A stretch of 64,000 bases of DNA from Glaciecola sp. 33A (GTDB lineage Bacteria; Pseudomonadota; Gammaproteobacteria; Enterobacterales; Alteromonadaceae): contig NZ_PJAR01000037.1 of the NCBI RefSeq assembly GCF_002836745.1, forward strand, positions 124,001-188,000, read 5' to 3'. Position 1 is the stretch's first letter. Every line of letters starts with the position of its first letter. The notes beneath the pieces were generated by a model that was not told where the DNA came from, did no database searches, and worked only from the letters and a program-made list of their open reading frames with translations. Below are positions 1 through 9,195 of this stretch, one piece after another. Position numbers and translations under genes: made by a program.

Positions 1-67
1 GTACATTTTTAAGCTCAGTCCACCTTCGAAAATAAACTTGACGTATGCTACATCGCACACTAGTATA

Positions 68-91
68 AATACGAATGATTACTATTTAGAT
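68..91. promoter_or_regulatory. Fur-box-like site upstream of the first small gene
   Basis: An AT-rich stretch containing AATGATTACTATT resembles the core of the Fur consensus (repeats of NATWAT with dyad symmetry). It ends about 18 bp before the start of the small gene at 109. The match is weaker than the other Fur-like sites in the window, so iron control of this gene is an inference. Confidence 0.4.
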
Positions 92-108
92 TAAAAGGCC
101 ACTGCTTT

Positions 109-462
109 ATGTATCAATACCAACTTGATAGTTATGAAAGAGCTGTAAGAGCACAAAATTGCGGTCATGACGTAGATATTATCGATTGTTATGTACATTT
201 AGGATTGCAAAGAGCACAACAATGTCAAACAGGGGCTGACACTAGGCGTGTCTATTTTAGAGTGATTTCGACTCTCGAAGAAGCGATGTGTGATCATTTA
301 CTCTCTGCGCATTGGCGACAACATTGCTTTCGCGTTATAAAAAGACTGACACCGCTTATTTTTGAAATACTTAATGAGAATGAATACCGTAAGCTCATTG
401 CAAAAATAAGTTCGCTTGCTGAGTACTTTTTACCCACAAAACGTTCACAACAATCGAGATAA
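109..462 (+). CDS. small hypothetical protein, possibly iron-regulated
   Basis: This is a 117-residue soluble protein with no signal peptide or membrane segment. It is predicted largely helical, with Arg and Cys scattered through it and a C-terminus ending in KRSQQSR. I do not recognise a family. Its middle (YVHLGLQRAQQCQTGADTRR onward, with a conserved W at about residue 69) can be aligned loosely with the protein at 15446-15841, which lies in the haem locus, so the two may be distant paralogues. A Fur-like site lies directly upstream. The next gene, at 541, is in the same direction and could be co-transcribed. No function can be assigned from the sequence alone. Confidence 0.6.
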   Translation: MYQYQLDSYERAVRAQNCGHDVDIIDCYVHLGLQRAQQCQTGADTRRVYFRVISTLEEAMCDHLLSAHWRQHCFRVIKRLTPLIFEILNENEYRKLIAKISSLAEYFLPTKRSQQSR

Positions 463-540
463 ATTGTCACACTCGGACACGACACTTAATGCCAGTATTA
501 GAAAAACCAGTTAATTAACCCTCAATAAAGGATATTTAAG

Positions 541-732
541 GTGAATGAAGCGACAGCAAACACCAGTTCGATTGACACATTTTTATATTACCTTTTGTTT
601 GATGTAGCGATTATTAGTTTCATCACCGTAATTTATGTCATTGTTAAGTTAATTTTTAAAGTATTGAGTAAAAACCCAAAGAATTACTCTCAATATCATT
701 CTAAGGTAATAAAAGTTTCACCAACGAAATAG
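541..732 (+). CDS. small single-pass membrane protein, hypothetical
   Basis: A 63-residue ORF begins with GTG after a Shine-Dalgarno-like AAAGGA about 9 bases upstream. Residues about 14-42 are strongly hydrophobic (FLYYLLFDVAIISFITVIYV and following), giving one long transmembrane helix, and a Lys-rich tail follows. It lies 78 bp downstream of the small gene at 109 on the same strand, so the two may form a small transcription unit. No family is recognised. Small size and the GTG start leave some doubt that it is translated. Confidence 0.45.
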   Translation: MNEATANTSSIDTFLYYLLFDVAIISFITVIYVIVKLIFKVLSKNPKNYSQYHSKVIKVSPTK

Positions 733-784
733 TAATACAGCGCAATAGTTGATCGTCTAGATACCACCAAATCCAATTGATAGT

Positions 785-810
785 AATGATAATGATTATT
801 ATTTGCATTT
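785..810. promoter_or_regulatory. Fur box upstream of the lipoprotein/TonB/MauG operon
   Basis: The sequence AATGATAATGATTATTATTT is a good match to overlapping Fur hexamers (GATAAT/ATTATC type). It lies about 50 bp before the start codon at 860, where a promoter would be expected. The likely effect is repression of the three-gene operon when iron is plentiful. Confidence 0.7.
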
Positions 811-859
811 ACATTATTAGAATTGTAGTATGCTCGAAAATTAACAAGAGCATACAAAA

Positions 860-3592
860 ATGATAGGCCAAAAAGAGTATAATTCGCAACGTCCCTTTTA
901 TCGTAATTTTATCACTGCAGTATTCCTTATTGCATTAACTGGCTGCGGAAGCGGCAGTGATAACATCACCAATGAACAAATTTCTTTGCAACTGCAAGAA
1001 GACACGAGCATTCAACAAAGCATTAATTTTAGCGATACACCCATAGTATTAACAGCCGTCAGCAACGGGAACTTAGCCGTTTCTGCTCTGGGCATCACCT
1101 ATACACCAAACGCTAACTTCAATGGCAACGATTCAGCAACTGTTGAAGCAGGTACCACACGTTATGCATTCAGTTTTAGCATTTCTGCCGTAAATGACTC
1201 ACCAACATTACAACAAACCTCACTAAAAGTGACTGCAGCAGATGAAATTTCAGGCCAACTTATCGCGGATGATATAGATGGAGATACCGTAACGTTTGCG
1301 CTAACTGAGGCACCAGAAAATGGCGCATTAACATTAACGTCAGATGGCAGTTTTACGTATCTACCTAGTGAGCTGGAACTACCCAATACTAGTTTTAACG
1401 TGACATTAAGTGATGCGCAAAGCAGTGCTGACTTTACGGTTGCATTGTCGCCCTCCTACACTACAAATGCAGACAAAGCTGCATATTACTATCGTTCAGG
1501 CTTATCACATTTAAAGCAAGCAAGCGAAACGCTTGTGCCGATAAACGATGACATTGCCACAGAAGATGCTTACATAGCCCTTGCTATGGGCTATGCCAGT
1601 GCTGGCCTATCCAAACAACTGAATACCATAATTGAAAATAACATTACCACCCAGCAGGCTAAGTCGACCTTATATAGACGCTTAGGCGTCGTTAATGCTG
1701 AAATTGGTAGTGACGAAAAAGCGGTTGAATACTTTGAGCTTGCGTTGCAAATATACGCACAATACTTAGTTGATAATGGGCTTGAGAATATAACGTCTTC
1801 TGATGCGTCTTTTGTGCAAGGTCTATTTAGCGATGCACGCGCATTAAACAACCCTGCACTTTTACAAAAAATTATAGACCAACTGAATACTTACACGAAC
1901 GTATTGGGTGGTAAAACCAAAGAATACTCGACCGCTTTCGGGCGGCTAATTACGTCGTACCGCTTTCAGGTAGAAGACACTATTGATGTTTTTCTAAACG
2001 ATAGAAGCGATGAAAATAAGAAAACTGCATTGGATGCAATACAGAGATTTACCTTAACCGTACGTGAAACAGGTTATCAAACAGTTAGACGGGGTGATAA
2101 TGAAGGCAAAAAATATTACCGATTGGCGCCTCTCTATAATGCGGATGCAATAGCTTACTTCCTTGCGTTAGGAGAGACAGAGAAAGCAAAAGATCAACTG
2201 GCATATACATTCTCCTACTATGGGACTGCTGATTATGATAGCGATTACAGCTTGCCGGCTCAAAACTATGCGGCAATAACCGCGCTTGAGTACACCTTTC
2301 CACTTATTGATGTTGCCTTTACCAGTGAGTTAATTTACGATTTTGAAGACAATATTGCCCTCAGTGTTGCAACGTCAGACAGCTTCTTTCTGGATGATAT
2401 AGAGACTGGTGTCAAAGATGCAAAAGCAGCAAAAATAGTTCAAAACGGAGGCACTGCTGCAGAAGCAATAGCTGAAATCGAAAGACTATATGCTGGCGAC
2501 TTAAGAGATATTCAAACAAGATTAACGTCTAACCTTTCTAATAGACATTTGGGTGAAACATTGCTCGATTTTGGTAATCCAGAAGCAGCTATAGCAGCCT
2601 ATGACAGAGGATTAGCAATACTATCGAGTGACGCCTATCTAATTGAAAACACATCAACAACATCATATTCAACCGGTGTCCGAGGTTGCTTAAAATATGT
2701 TCTTTTTTATCAACGTGTTGGTGAAACAGCTAAAGCAGAAAATGCGGCAAGTACATGTGATCGCATTAGAACAGCATACTTTGGTGCAGAAAATCAAGAT
2801 GAACTCGACGTAATGCGAGCACATGTAGATGCGACTAGTGCATTAGAAATGGTAGGCAATAGTGCAGCAACGATTGCTGTCATTAACGCGATGAACCTTC
2901 GTTTACAAGACTATTCACGCTCTGATATCTACTCGCGTTTAGCGCAAGTTGCAGTATTGTTTAGTAGCAACAGTAATTTCACCGCGGCAAATGAATCTAT
3001 TTCAAGCACTGCAGAAAAGGTACTAAATGCAACTTATAAAACAGAAGAAGAAAAGACTGAAGCCCTAATTGGATTACTTGACGCTATCGCTGGCATTAAC
3101 TATCAGGACGACTCTTCACTTGATCGCTCTGCCGCTATTATTCAACTGCGCAATCGTTACAACAACAGTAATTATGCAGCACATCTTCTGGCAATGAATA
3201 CACATATAGCAACACTATCTGATGCGCTAGCGGCTTCGGTTAAGCTACTCGCGGTAGCAGAATTTGAAGAGCAATACGAAGATGCCATTGAGGCACTTGC
3301 CTCTGCAAGAGCGTACACTGCGGTGGCCGACATTATTACCTCCTTGAGCCTCAGTGGCGAGGAACTCGTCATCAGTAGCGCGATGCTGGCTCAAGTTCAA
3401 GCGTTACAAAATGATTACCCATCAACCAATATTGCTTCGGTCGATACTGATGGCGATGGTTTGGCAAACTTTTATTCAGTTCAAGCAACTGCCGAAGAGA
3501 TTAACGCCTCCGACGTTATCGCTGACAGTGATGCGGATGGCGATGACGTTGAGGATGGCAACGATGTTTCGCCGCTTGGGGATGGAAATTAG
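860..3592 (+). CDS. Fur-controlled lipoprotein with cadherin-like, TPR-like and EF-hand-like parts
   Basis: This is a 910-residue predicted lipoprotein: a hydrophobic signal segment ends in the lipobox LTGC (Cys29), followed by a Gly/Ser/Asp linker. Residues about 35-200 look like tandem cadherin-type beta domains (NDSPTL..., DDIDGDTVTF, DGSFTYLPSE). The middle, about 210-850, is helical and TPR-like, with repeated Ala/Tyr/Leu-rich pairs such as AIAAYDRGLAILSSDAYLIE. The C-terminus carries calcium-binding DxDGDG motifs (DTDGDGLANF, DSDADGDDVEDGNDVSP), as in thrombospondin type 3 or EF-hand loops. It overlaps the following TonB receptor gene by one base, so the two are translationally coupled. 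A surface or periplasmic partner of that receptor is a reasonable inference; the substrate is unknown. Confidence 0.75.
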   Translation: MIGQKEYNSQRPFYRNFITAVFLIALTGCGSGSDNITNEQISLQLQEDTSIQQSINFSDTPIVLTAVSNGNLAVSALGITYTPNANFNGNDSATVEAGTTRYAFSFSISAVNDSPTLQQTSLKVTAADEISGQLIADDIDGDTVTFALTEAPENGALTLTSDGSFTYLPSELELPNTSFNVTLSDAQSSADFTVALSPSYTTNADKAAYYYRSGLSHLKQASETLVPINDDIATEDAYIALAMGYASAGLSKQLNTIIENNITTQQAKSTLYRRLGVVNAEIGSDEKAVEYFELALQIYAQYLVDNGLENITSSDASFVQGLFSDARALNNPALLQKIIDQLNTYTNVLGGKTKEYSTAFGRLITSYRFQVEDTIDVFLNDRSDENKKTALDAIQRFTLTVRETGYQTVRRGDNEGKKYYRLAPLYNADAIAYFLALGETEKAKDQLAYTFSYYGTADYDSDYSLPAQNYAAITALEYTFPLIDVAFTSELIYDFEDNIALSVATSDSFFLDDIETGVKDAKAAKIVQNGGTAAEAIAEIERLYAGDLRDIQTRLTSNLSNRHLGETLLDFGNPEAAIAAYDRGLAILSSDAYLIENTSTTSYSTGVRGCLKYVLFYQRVGETAKAENAASTCDRIRTAYFGAENQDELDVMRAHVDATSALEMVGNSAATIAVINAMNLRLQDYSRSDIYSRLAQVAVLFSSNSNFTAANESISSTAEKVLNATYKTEEEKTEALIGLLDAIAGINYQDDSSLDRSAAIIQLRNRYNNSNYAAHLLAMNTHIATLSDALAASVKLLAVAEFEEQYEDAIEALASARAYTAVADIITSLSLSGEELVISSAMLAQVQALQNDYPSTNIASVDTDGDGLANFYSVQATAEEINASDVIADSDADGDDVEDGNDVSPLGDGN

Positions 3593-6294
3593 TGAAGGTG
3601 ATAAGAAATTATGCAGCGCAGTCTATTGCGCTGCTGCTTCTGAATGGTGCTGTATTTGCAGCACCACAAGCATCAACTGACAACCCCCCAGAATCAATTT
3701 CAAAAAAGTGTTTAGCGCAATCAGGTGATGACAAGCAAAAATTTAAGCAGTGCTTAGAACAACGCTTTGAAATAATTACGGTTATCGGTAAGCGTGCCCT
3801 CCCCGTTAGTATTGGCCTGACAGGAAAGTATGTATTGGATCGTGATTTCATAAGTGATAGCGCTAAAGGTAACGGCAATATCACGGATATGTTGTCCAAT
3901 TTACCTGGAGTCCAAACTAGCGAAAGTGCGCTAAACGTATCACAGCAAGCAGAGATACGCAGTCAATTGATATCTGTGTCGGGGGCTGAGCCTTGGCAAA
4001 CTGGGTTCTTTTTTGATGGTGCTAGTAATAATTCATTACTCGACCCTGACGCATCCAACCTCAGCGTTGCCGCCATAAATGATGTACAGGGTCACCCACA
4101 AAGCTTTTTTATTAACCAAGCTTTGGTTGGTGAAGTGACTCTTTACGAAAGCAATGTGCCAGCTAAGTTTGGACAATTTAGTGGCGGTGTTGTGGATGTC
4201 AAACCTCGCAGTTATTTTCAATCTCCCATCTTTCGTCTCAATTACCGCACCAGCAGAAGTGAATTTAACAAGTATACGCTCATAGATGAGCGCAACTATA
4301 ACGATGCCAATGATGGTTCTCAAGATGAGAGTAACATTGAGCTTCCTCGTGCGCCCTCATTTGCCAAAGAAACCTTGTCACTAATGGGCAAGGTCACCCC
4401 TTTTGAAAATCACGAATTAATCATGTCGCTTTCTCGCACCACCTCGCTCATTGACCAAATCAGCTTACAAAAACTCATCGAAACCGAGCGAGAATCAATC
4501 AGTTCATCTATTCAATATCAGATTAAAAACACATTATTTGACGAAATTAGATTTCATGCGAGTTATTCTCCCTATACAGGCCAGCACATTATTACCGATG
4601 TCTTGAATTCTGAATTAACCAATGAAGGTGGTGGCGCTAGTTTTGTGGTAAACACCAAAGAAGCCTTTGAAAGTTTTGATTGGCGCAGTCGATTTTCTTA
4701 CTCTTTCAGCGAAAATTCGCGGTCAGCGCCGAATATATATCGCCCTTGGTATCGTGCAGCTGGTAAAAGCTGGGGAATTGATGTGAATGACGTTCCTTTT
4801 TCAATCGAGGGTGGCTATGGCAACATTGAGAAAAACCAGAATATTATAAGGTTTGATAACGATTTCAATCTTGATCCAATGTCATTTTTACGCGGCAATT
4901 TATTGCTAGATTTAGGCGTATCCTTGGAACAAGCTGAGCTATCTAGAAACCGTACTCAGACGGGACTCATTTATAACAGCCCTTTTCGTGACGCCAACCT
5001 TAATTGCCGAGAGCAGCTCGTTGACTGCATTGAACAAAGCTATGTCACTGCGTTGGCTATCTTCGTGCAGCAATTTGGTGGACAAATTGATTTCAGTGAT
5101 CCCGTACAAATTGCTGCATATAGGGATAATTTACTTACGCGTGGACAATTTTTCAGATATCGGCGTGTTTACCCGGTCGAAGATATCGATGTCAGTAAAC
5201 AGTTGATAGCTGTTTATAGCGACGGTAGATTGGAGTATGAGCGGGTTAGAATTAACCTTGGCGCACGAATTGAATATGATTCTATTTTTGAGAATATAAA
5301 CATTTCACCTAGGTTTAGTATTGGTTTTGATCCCTTCGCCGACAACGATTATTTATTATCTTTGGGCTTTAATCGGTACTATGCAAGTGGTCCCCTTACT
5401 TATTTAATCAGAGAACAACAACGCCCTTATTTAACGCAATATCGCGCGTTATCCAAAGGTGATGTTGGTGATTGGTTAGTGTCAACTCAAGCACAGCGCT
5501 TTAGCTACGACTATAACGATTTGGCCACGCCCTACAACGATGAAATTTCCTTGGGTTGGCAGCAAAGTGCATTTGGCGGTATTTTTTCCTTAAAAACAGT
5601 ACACCGCAAGCAAAAGGATCAGGTTACCCGGGGCGAAACCAAGCTTGTTGATGGTATAACCATTATCTCTCAAGATAACCTTGGTTATGGTGAATATGAA
5701 CGTTACACCGCCTCGTATAATATTGCTTTTAAAAACCATGCTGTCTGGTTTCATGTCAGTCATACTGATAATAAAAGTTCAGCAAGCTCTTATGATGAAA
5801 GCGTGCAGAATATTCCAGAAGATGAGTTAGTAATCTTAAGGGCCGGTAATGCGCAAAGCAATATCTCTAGACTGATCAGCCAACAAGACCTGAGTCTGCG
5901 AAATTTAGATTACAGTCGCCCTATTAACGCTAACTTAAGCGTGCAAAGTGACTGGAGCGAGCATTTTAGTACAAATTTGAATATCAGCTATGTCGGCAAC
6001 TATGATGCAGCTGTTTACACCGGTCTCTTGCAAGAAATTGATCGTGACATAAGGATCTGCGGTAAATGTGAAATTGACTCATTCTTGTACCCGCTTTATA
6101 TAGAAGTGCAAAGGCCCGCAATCACCTTGCTTAATTTGGCTGCGCAATACAACTTAGCATTGGGTAAGCATAACGTTGGCATTGGACTAGAAATCAATAA
6201 TTTGTTAGATGCACGCACCTTTTCTGTTACATCAGGTCAAACAGGTCTTGAAGTTGGTCGCTCATTTTGGTTAGAAGTAAGCTATGAGCTTTAA
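3592..6294 (+). CDS. TonB-dependent receptor of the Fur-controlled operon
   Basis: This is a 900-residue outer-membrane receptor that starts with GTG inside the stop codon of the lipoprotein gene (TAGTG). A signal peptide (IALLLLNGAVFAAP) is followed by a short Cys-containing region (CLAQSGDDKQKFKQCLEQ) before the plug domain (NITDMLSNLPGVQTSESALN; FFFDGASNNSLLD; FGQFSGGVVDVK). The rest alternates in the manner of beta-barrel strands and ends in the aromatic-rich FWLEVSYEL, as outer-membrane proteins do. It belongs to the less common group with a degenerate plug, for which the substrate cannot be predicted. Its operon partners are a lipoprotein and a di-haem peroxidase-like protein, and the upstream Fur box points to iron or another metal complex. 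Confidence 0.85.
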   Translation: MKVIRNYAAQSIALLLLNGAVFAAPQASTDNPPESISKKCLAQSGDDKQKFKQCLEQRFEIITVIGKRALPVSIGLTGKYVLDRDFISDSAKGNGNITDMLSNLPGVQTSESALNVSQQAEIRSQLISVSGAEPWQTGFFFDGASNNSLLDPDASNLSVAAINDVQGHPQSFFINQALVGEVTLYESNVPAKFGQFSGGVVDVKPRSYFQSPIFRLNYRTSRSEFNKYTLIDERNYNDANDGSQDESNIELPRAPSFAKETLSLMGKVTPFENHELIMSLSRTTSLIDQISLQKLIETERESISSSIQYQIKNTLFDEIRFHASYSPYTGQHIITDVLNSELTNEGGGASFVVNTKEAFESFDWRSRFSYSFSENSRSAPNIYRPWYRAAGKSWGIDVNDVPFSIEGGYGNIEKNQNIIRFDNDFNLDPMSFLRGNLLLDLGVSLEQAELSRNRTQTGLIYNSPFRDANLNCREQLVDCIEQSYVTALAIFVQQFGGQIDFSDPVQIAAYRDNLLTRGQFFRYRRVYPVEDIDVSKQLIAVYSDGRLEYERVRINLGARIEYDSIFENINISPRFSIGFDPFADNDYLLSLGFNRYYASGPLTYLIREQQRPYLTQYRALSKGDVGDWLVSTQAQRFSYDYNDLATPYNDEISLGWQQSAFGGIFSLKTVHRKQKDQVTRGETKLVDGITIISQDNLGYGEYERYTASYNIAFKNHAVWFHVSHTDNKSSASSYDESVQNIPEDELVILRAGNAQSNISRLISQQDLSLRNLDYSRPINANLSVQSDWSEHFSTNLNISYVGNYDAAVYTGLLQEIDRDIRICGKCEIDSFLYPLYIEVQRPAITLLNLAAQYNLALGKHNVGIGLEINNLLDARTFSVTSGQTGLEVGRSFWLEVSYEL

Positions 6295-7447
6295 AAAATC
6301 AACCCGCGCTTCAATGCTGTGCTTTATTTTATTAAACACCAGCAGTTTATTAAGCACCAGCAGTTTATTAAGCACCAGCAGTTTATTAAGCACCAGCAGT
6401 TTATTAAGCACCAGCAGTTTATTGAGCACCAGCAATGTTCAGGCAGACTCAGCGCTTTGGTTATCATATTTAACCCCGCCTGAAAAATGGCCGCAGAAAC
6501 CAGCGTTGGCCAAACAAGATATTTTACCTTTGCCCAATGCAATTAAGGTGGACAACGGTCTTGCCGAATTAGGACGACGACTGTTTCACGCGCCATCGTT
6601 ATCAAAAACCGGCGACATCAGTTGCGCTTCTTGCCATCGCCCCAGCGTTGGATTTTCTGATCCAATTCAAGTATCAGTTGGGATCAACGGCCGAAAAGGT
6701 CACCGAAACTCGCCGTCTTTGCTTAACGTCGACCTATGGGATGTCTTATTTTGGGACGGTAGAGCAACAGAATTACATATTCAAGCGACTGATCCCCTGA
6801 CTCATCCATTAGAAATGGGAGCGACACCGAAACATGCAGTGGAACAAGTACACAAGCTATTCGCATTGAGCCAAGCATGGCAAAAGGCCTACCCCAACAA
6901 AAAAGTAAACTGGCCTGATATGGCATTAGCCCTAGCTGAATTTCAAAAAACCTTGCGTGGTCCAGACACTGTTTTTGATCTATTTTATCGGTATATCGAA
7001 AACCAAGATTATGCAAAAGCAAAAACGACACTAAATGACGCGCAATTGCTGGGTATGCATGTGTATAGAACTAAAGCGGGCTGCGTAAATTGTCACCATG
7101 GGGAGCTTTTTTCAGACCAAGAGTTCCACAATACCGGACTGCATTATTTTGGACGACGTTTTGAAGACCTAGGTACTTACGAACTGACTAACAACCCCGC
7201 TGATATGGGGAAATTCAGAACCCCGATGTTACGTCATTTAACACAAACATCGCCTTGGATGCATAACGGCTTATTCGATGATTTGACAGGTATTGTTCGA
7301 ATGTATTCGCATGGTGGCGCGCGCCCCAGAAGACCAAAAGACTTGGATTCGATGCTTGCCTTTCCAATCACATCAGATATTTTAGTTCCTTTTAAGCTGA
7401 GTAAGGAAGAAGAATCGGCTCTTCTGGAATTTTTAAAAATACTGTAG
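6284..7447 (+). CDS. di-haem cytochrome c peroxidase / MauG-family protein
   Basis: This is a 387-residue secreted di-haem c-type cytochrome. It has two haem-attachment motifs, CASCH at residues 114-118 and CVNCH at 267-271, with the family motifs LGRRLFHAP, FWDGRA and KFRTPMLRHL. Family members reduce hydrogen peroxide or, as in MauG and MbnH, oxidise residues in a partner protein; which applies here cannot be decided. The ATG overlaps the end of the receptor gene by 11 bp, making it the third gene of the operon. The N-terminus is unusual: between the basic start and the cleavage region (NVQADS) sit five perfect SSLLST hexapeptide repeats encoded by an 18-bp tandem repeat, lengthening the signal-peptide core. 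Confidence 0.9.
   Translation: MSFKKSTRASMLCFILLNTSSLLSTSSLLSTSSLLSTSSLLSTSSLLSTSNVQADSALWLSYLTPPEKWPQKPALAKQDILPLPNAIKVDNGLAELGRRLFHAPSLSKTGDISCASCHRPSVGFSDPIQVSVGINGRKGHRNSPSLLNVDLWDVLFWDGRATELHIQATDPLTHPLEMGATPKHAVEQVHKLFALSQAWQKAYPNKKVNWPDMALALAEFQKTLRGPDTVFDLFYRYIENQDYAKAKTTLNDAQLLGMHVYRTKAGCVNCHHGELFSDQEFHNTGLHYFGRRFEDLGTYELTNNPADMGKFRTPMLRHLTQTSPWMHNGLFDDLTGIVRMYSHGGARPRRPKDLDSMLAFPITSDILVPFKLSKEEESALLEFLKIL
6341..6430 (+). repeat. five tandem 18-bp repeats in the signal-peptide coding region
   Basis: The unit AGCAGTTTATTAAGCACC is present five times head to tail; the last copy has one A-to-G change. A degenerate partial copy precedes the array and another follows it. Each unit adds the residues SSLLST in frame, so changes in copy number would alter the length of the signal peptide without shifting the frame. 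Confidence 0.95.
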
Positions 7448-7583
7448 TAATAATAGACATTCAGCAATAAGCTTGCCCTTATAAGTTGGCTCATATTCAT
7501 ATTGGCTGAAATTACCGCTCTTCTCTTAGCTCGAATGCTCCCCCCCCCGATGAATCGCTATTTTAGTCTGTTATATTAGTTGT

Positions 7584-9077
7584 TTACTCTGCTAAATCAT
7601 GATGACTCTTGTAAGGGCCGGTGTTGGCAAAAGTCCGCTGTAAAGGCAGGTCCGCTTGAATTCTTAAGGTGTTTTGGCCTTTCAGATTTTTTTCTAAAAT
7701 AAAGCCATCATATAATTTGCCATCTGTGGTAAACGATTGATACTTCAATTTATTATCTGTTTTTTTAATGATTTGGTAGGTGGGTGTGTTTTCGCCTATG
7801 CGCTCTAAGACCACACCATAATGACTATACTCTTGCCAGCGATCGAGCTTTTGAGGATACGTTTTAGGACTGGCTACTGTGGTCAAAAATACCGACCTTA
7901 CCTTTTTAGGCTCCAGTGGACTGGCTATTTTTCCTATGTCTTCTGGCGTTCCTATGCTGCCTCGGGAGTAAGTATGATCGTGCCCCTGCAGCACTAAGTC
8001 GACATTATGCTTTAAAAATACAGGTAAAAAAGCGGCACGAACATCAGGCTCGTCCTGACCTGCTGTATTGAGTGGCATTCCGCATGAAGAAAACACGGGA
8101 TGATGCATGGTCACAATGCGCCATTTTGCTGAGCTGCTCTGCAGTTTTTTGTCCAGCCACTGAGCTTGCGCATCTAACAACGCTACATCACCTAATGCGC
8201 CAGAATTAAGCACAAAAATATCTAAGTCTGGGTAACGAGTCACATATACTGTCTCTTGAAGTTCAACTGGTAACGTGGGAGAAAGAGGCAGAGTAAACTG
8301 GTCTTGCCAAAGTGTTGAAAGCGCCCAATCTTTTTGATTATTAGCCTGCATTTTCCAGTCGTATTCGTGATTACCGACCACCAGTACCGCTGGGATCATA
8401 CTTAGAATAAAAGGATCTGCGTTAAGCCAATTTGACCACTGGCGATCACTAGCCCCTTCGTTAACTAAGTCTCCTGCGTATATAGCAAATTCGGCTTTAG
8501 GAGCGTGTTGCCAAGCGCTGCGTAATATCATTGGCCAATGTGAATAAATACCGCTTTGTGCGTCTCCAAAATATAAAAATTCGACGTCGCGATCTCGCTG
8601 TTGCGGCGCCGTTTTTATTTGCCGCCACGATGTCCAGTTACCCTGCCCGCCACTTACGCGATAGTTATATAGAGTGTCAGGCTGCAAATCCGTCAAGGTT
8701 ACCCAGTGGTAATTGACCCCAGCAAGACCGGTATTTGCAGGGTAGCTAAATTCACCTAGTTGACTTTCGCCATGACTCAACGACACGCCATCTGTGGTTG
8801 CTGTTAACGACTTAGCCTGTATGTCAAAACGTGCATCTGGACTGGCTTTAACAATTTGTGCCTGCGCAACTTCAATAGTTTGGTCAGTGCGCCAAGTTAT
8901 CGAAAAGCTGGTTGAGGGGTCTTCAGTAGGTGTCACTATTATACGATCCGGCCAGGAAGATGCTGCTATGTAGGGTGATTTAGCTTTACTGATTTTTTCC
9001 TGGGTTGACTGAGCATGAGTGTGCACAGTCCATAGTATCAGCGTAAAACAAAACAAGGTGGTCCAGATTAGCTTCAT
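7584..9077 (-). CDS. secreted purple-acid-phosphatase-like metallophosphoesterase
   Basis: This is a 497-residue protein with a signal peptide ending at about AHA-Q. An N-terminal fibronectin-like domain typical of purple acid phosphatases (about 45-160, with SFSITWRTDQ and LQPDTLYNYRV) precedes a calcineurin-like phosphoesterase domain. Metal-binding motifs are visible in order: GDAQ (D172), GDLVNEG (D203), GNHE (N236-H237), HHP (H325-H326) and GHDHTYSR (H366, H368). It should hydrolyse phosphate esters in the periplasm or outside the cell. An AGGAG ribosome site precedes the ATG. The gene lies just downstream of the STN TonB receptor of the FecI/FecR unit, which suggests that the receptor imports a phosphorylated compound or the product of this enzyme. 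The substrate is unknown. Confidence 0.85.
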   Translation of the reverse strand: MKLIWTTLFCFTLILWTVHTHAQSTQEKISKAKSPYIAASSWPDRIIVTPTEDPSTSFSITWRTDQTIEVAQAQIVKASPDARFDIQAKSLTATTDGVSLSHGESQLGEFSYPANTGLAGVNYHWVTLTDLQPDTLYNYRVSGGQGNWTSWRQIKTAPQQRDRDVEFLYFGDAQSGIYSHWPMILRSAWQHAPKAEFAIYAGDLVNEGASDRQWSNWLNADPFILSMIPAVLVVGNHEYDWKMQANNQKDWALSTLWQDQFTLPLSPTLPVELQETVYVTRYPDLDIFVLNSGALGDVALLDAQAQWLDKKLQSSSAKWRIVTMHHPVFSSCGMPLNTAGQDEPDVRAAFLPVFLKHNVDLVLQGHDHTYSRGSIGTPEDIGKIASPLEPKKVRSVFLTTVASPKTYPQKLDRWQEYSHYGVVLERIGENTPTYQIIKKTDNKLKYQSFTTDGKLYDGFILEKNLKGQNTLRIQADLPLQRTFANTGPYKSHHDLAE

Positions 9078-9111
9078 GAGTACTCCTAAAAGGTTTAATA
9101 AAAGGCTAATA

Positions 9112-9144
9112 GCAAAACGTCAAAGCATACCTTTGACGTTTTGC
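9112..9144. terminator. 14-bp perfect hairpin between receptor and phosphatase genes
   Basis: GCAAAACGTCAAAG (9112-9125) and its exact reverse complement (9131-9144) flank a five-base loop. The hairpin lies between the minus-strand receptor gene and the phosphatase gene. It lacks a strong T tract, so it could be a partial terminator or an mRNA-stabilising hairpin giving less phosphatase than receptor. Confidence 0.5.
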
Positions 9145-9195
9145 GTAAGTTTATTCAGCCCACTTTTTTATTCCTGTATAAGTAAATATTATGAC

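Noticed and set aside
7540-7548. C9 run between the MauG-like and phosphatase genes as a phase-variation switch
   Set aside because: It is outside both genes, in a convergent gap, and not near a promoter of either.
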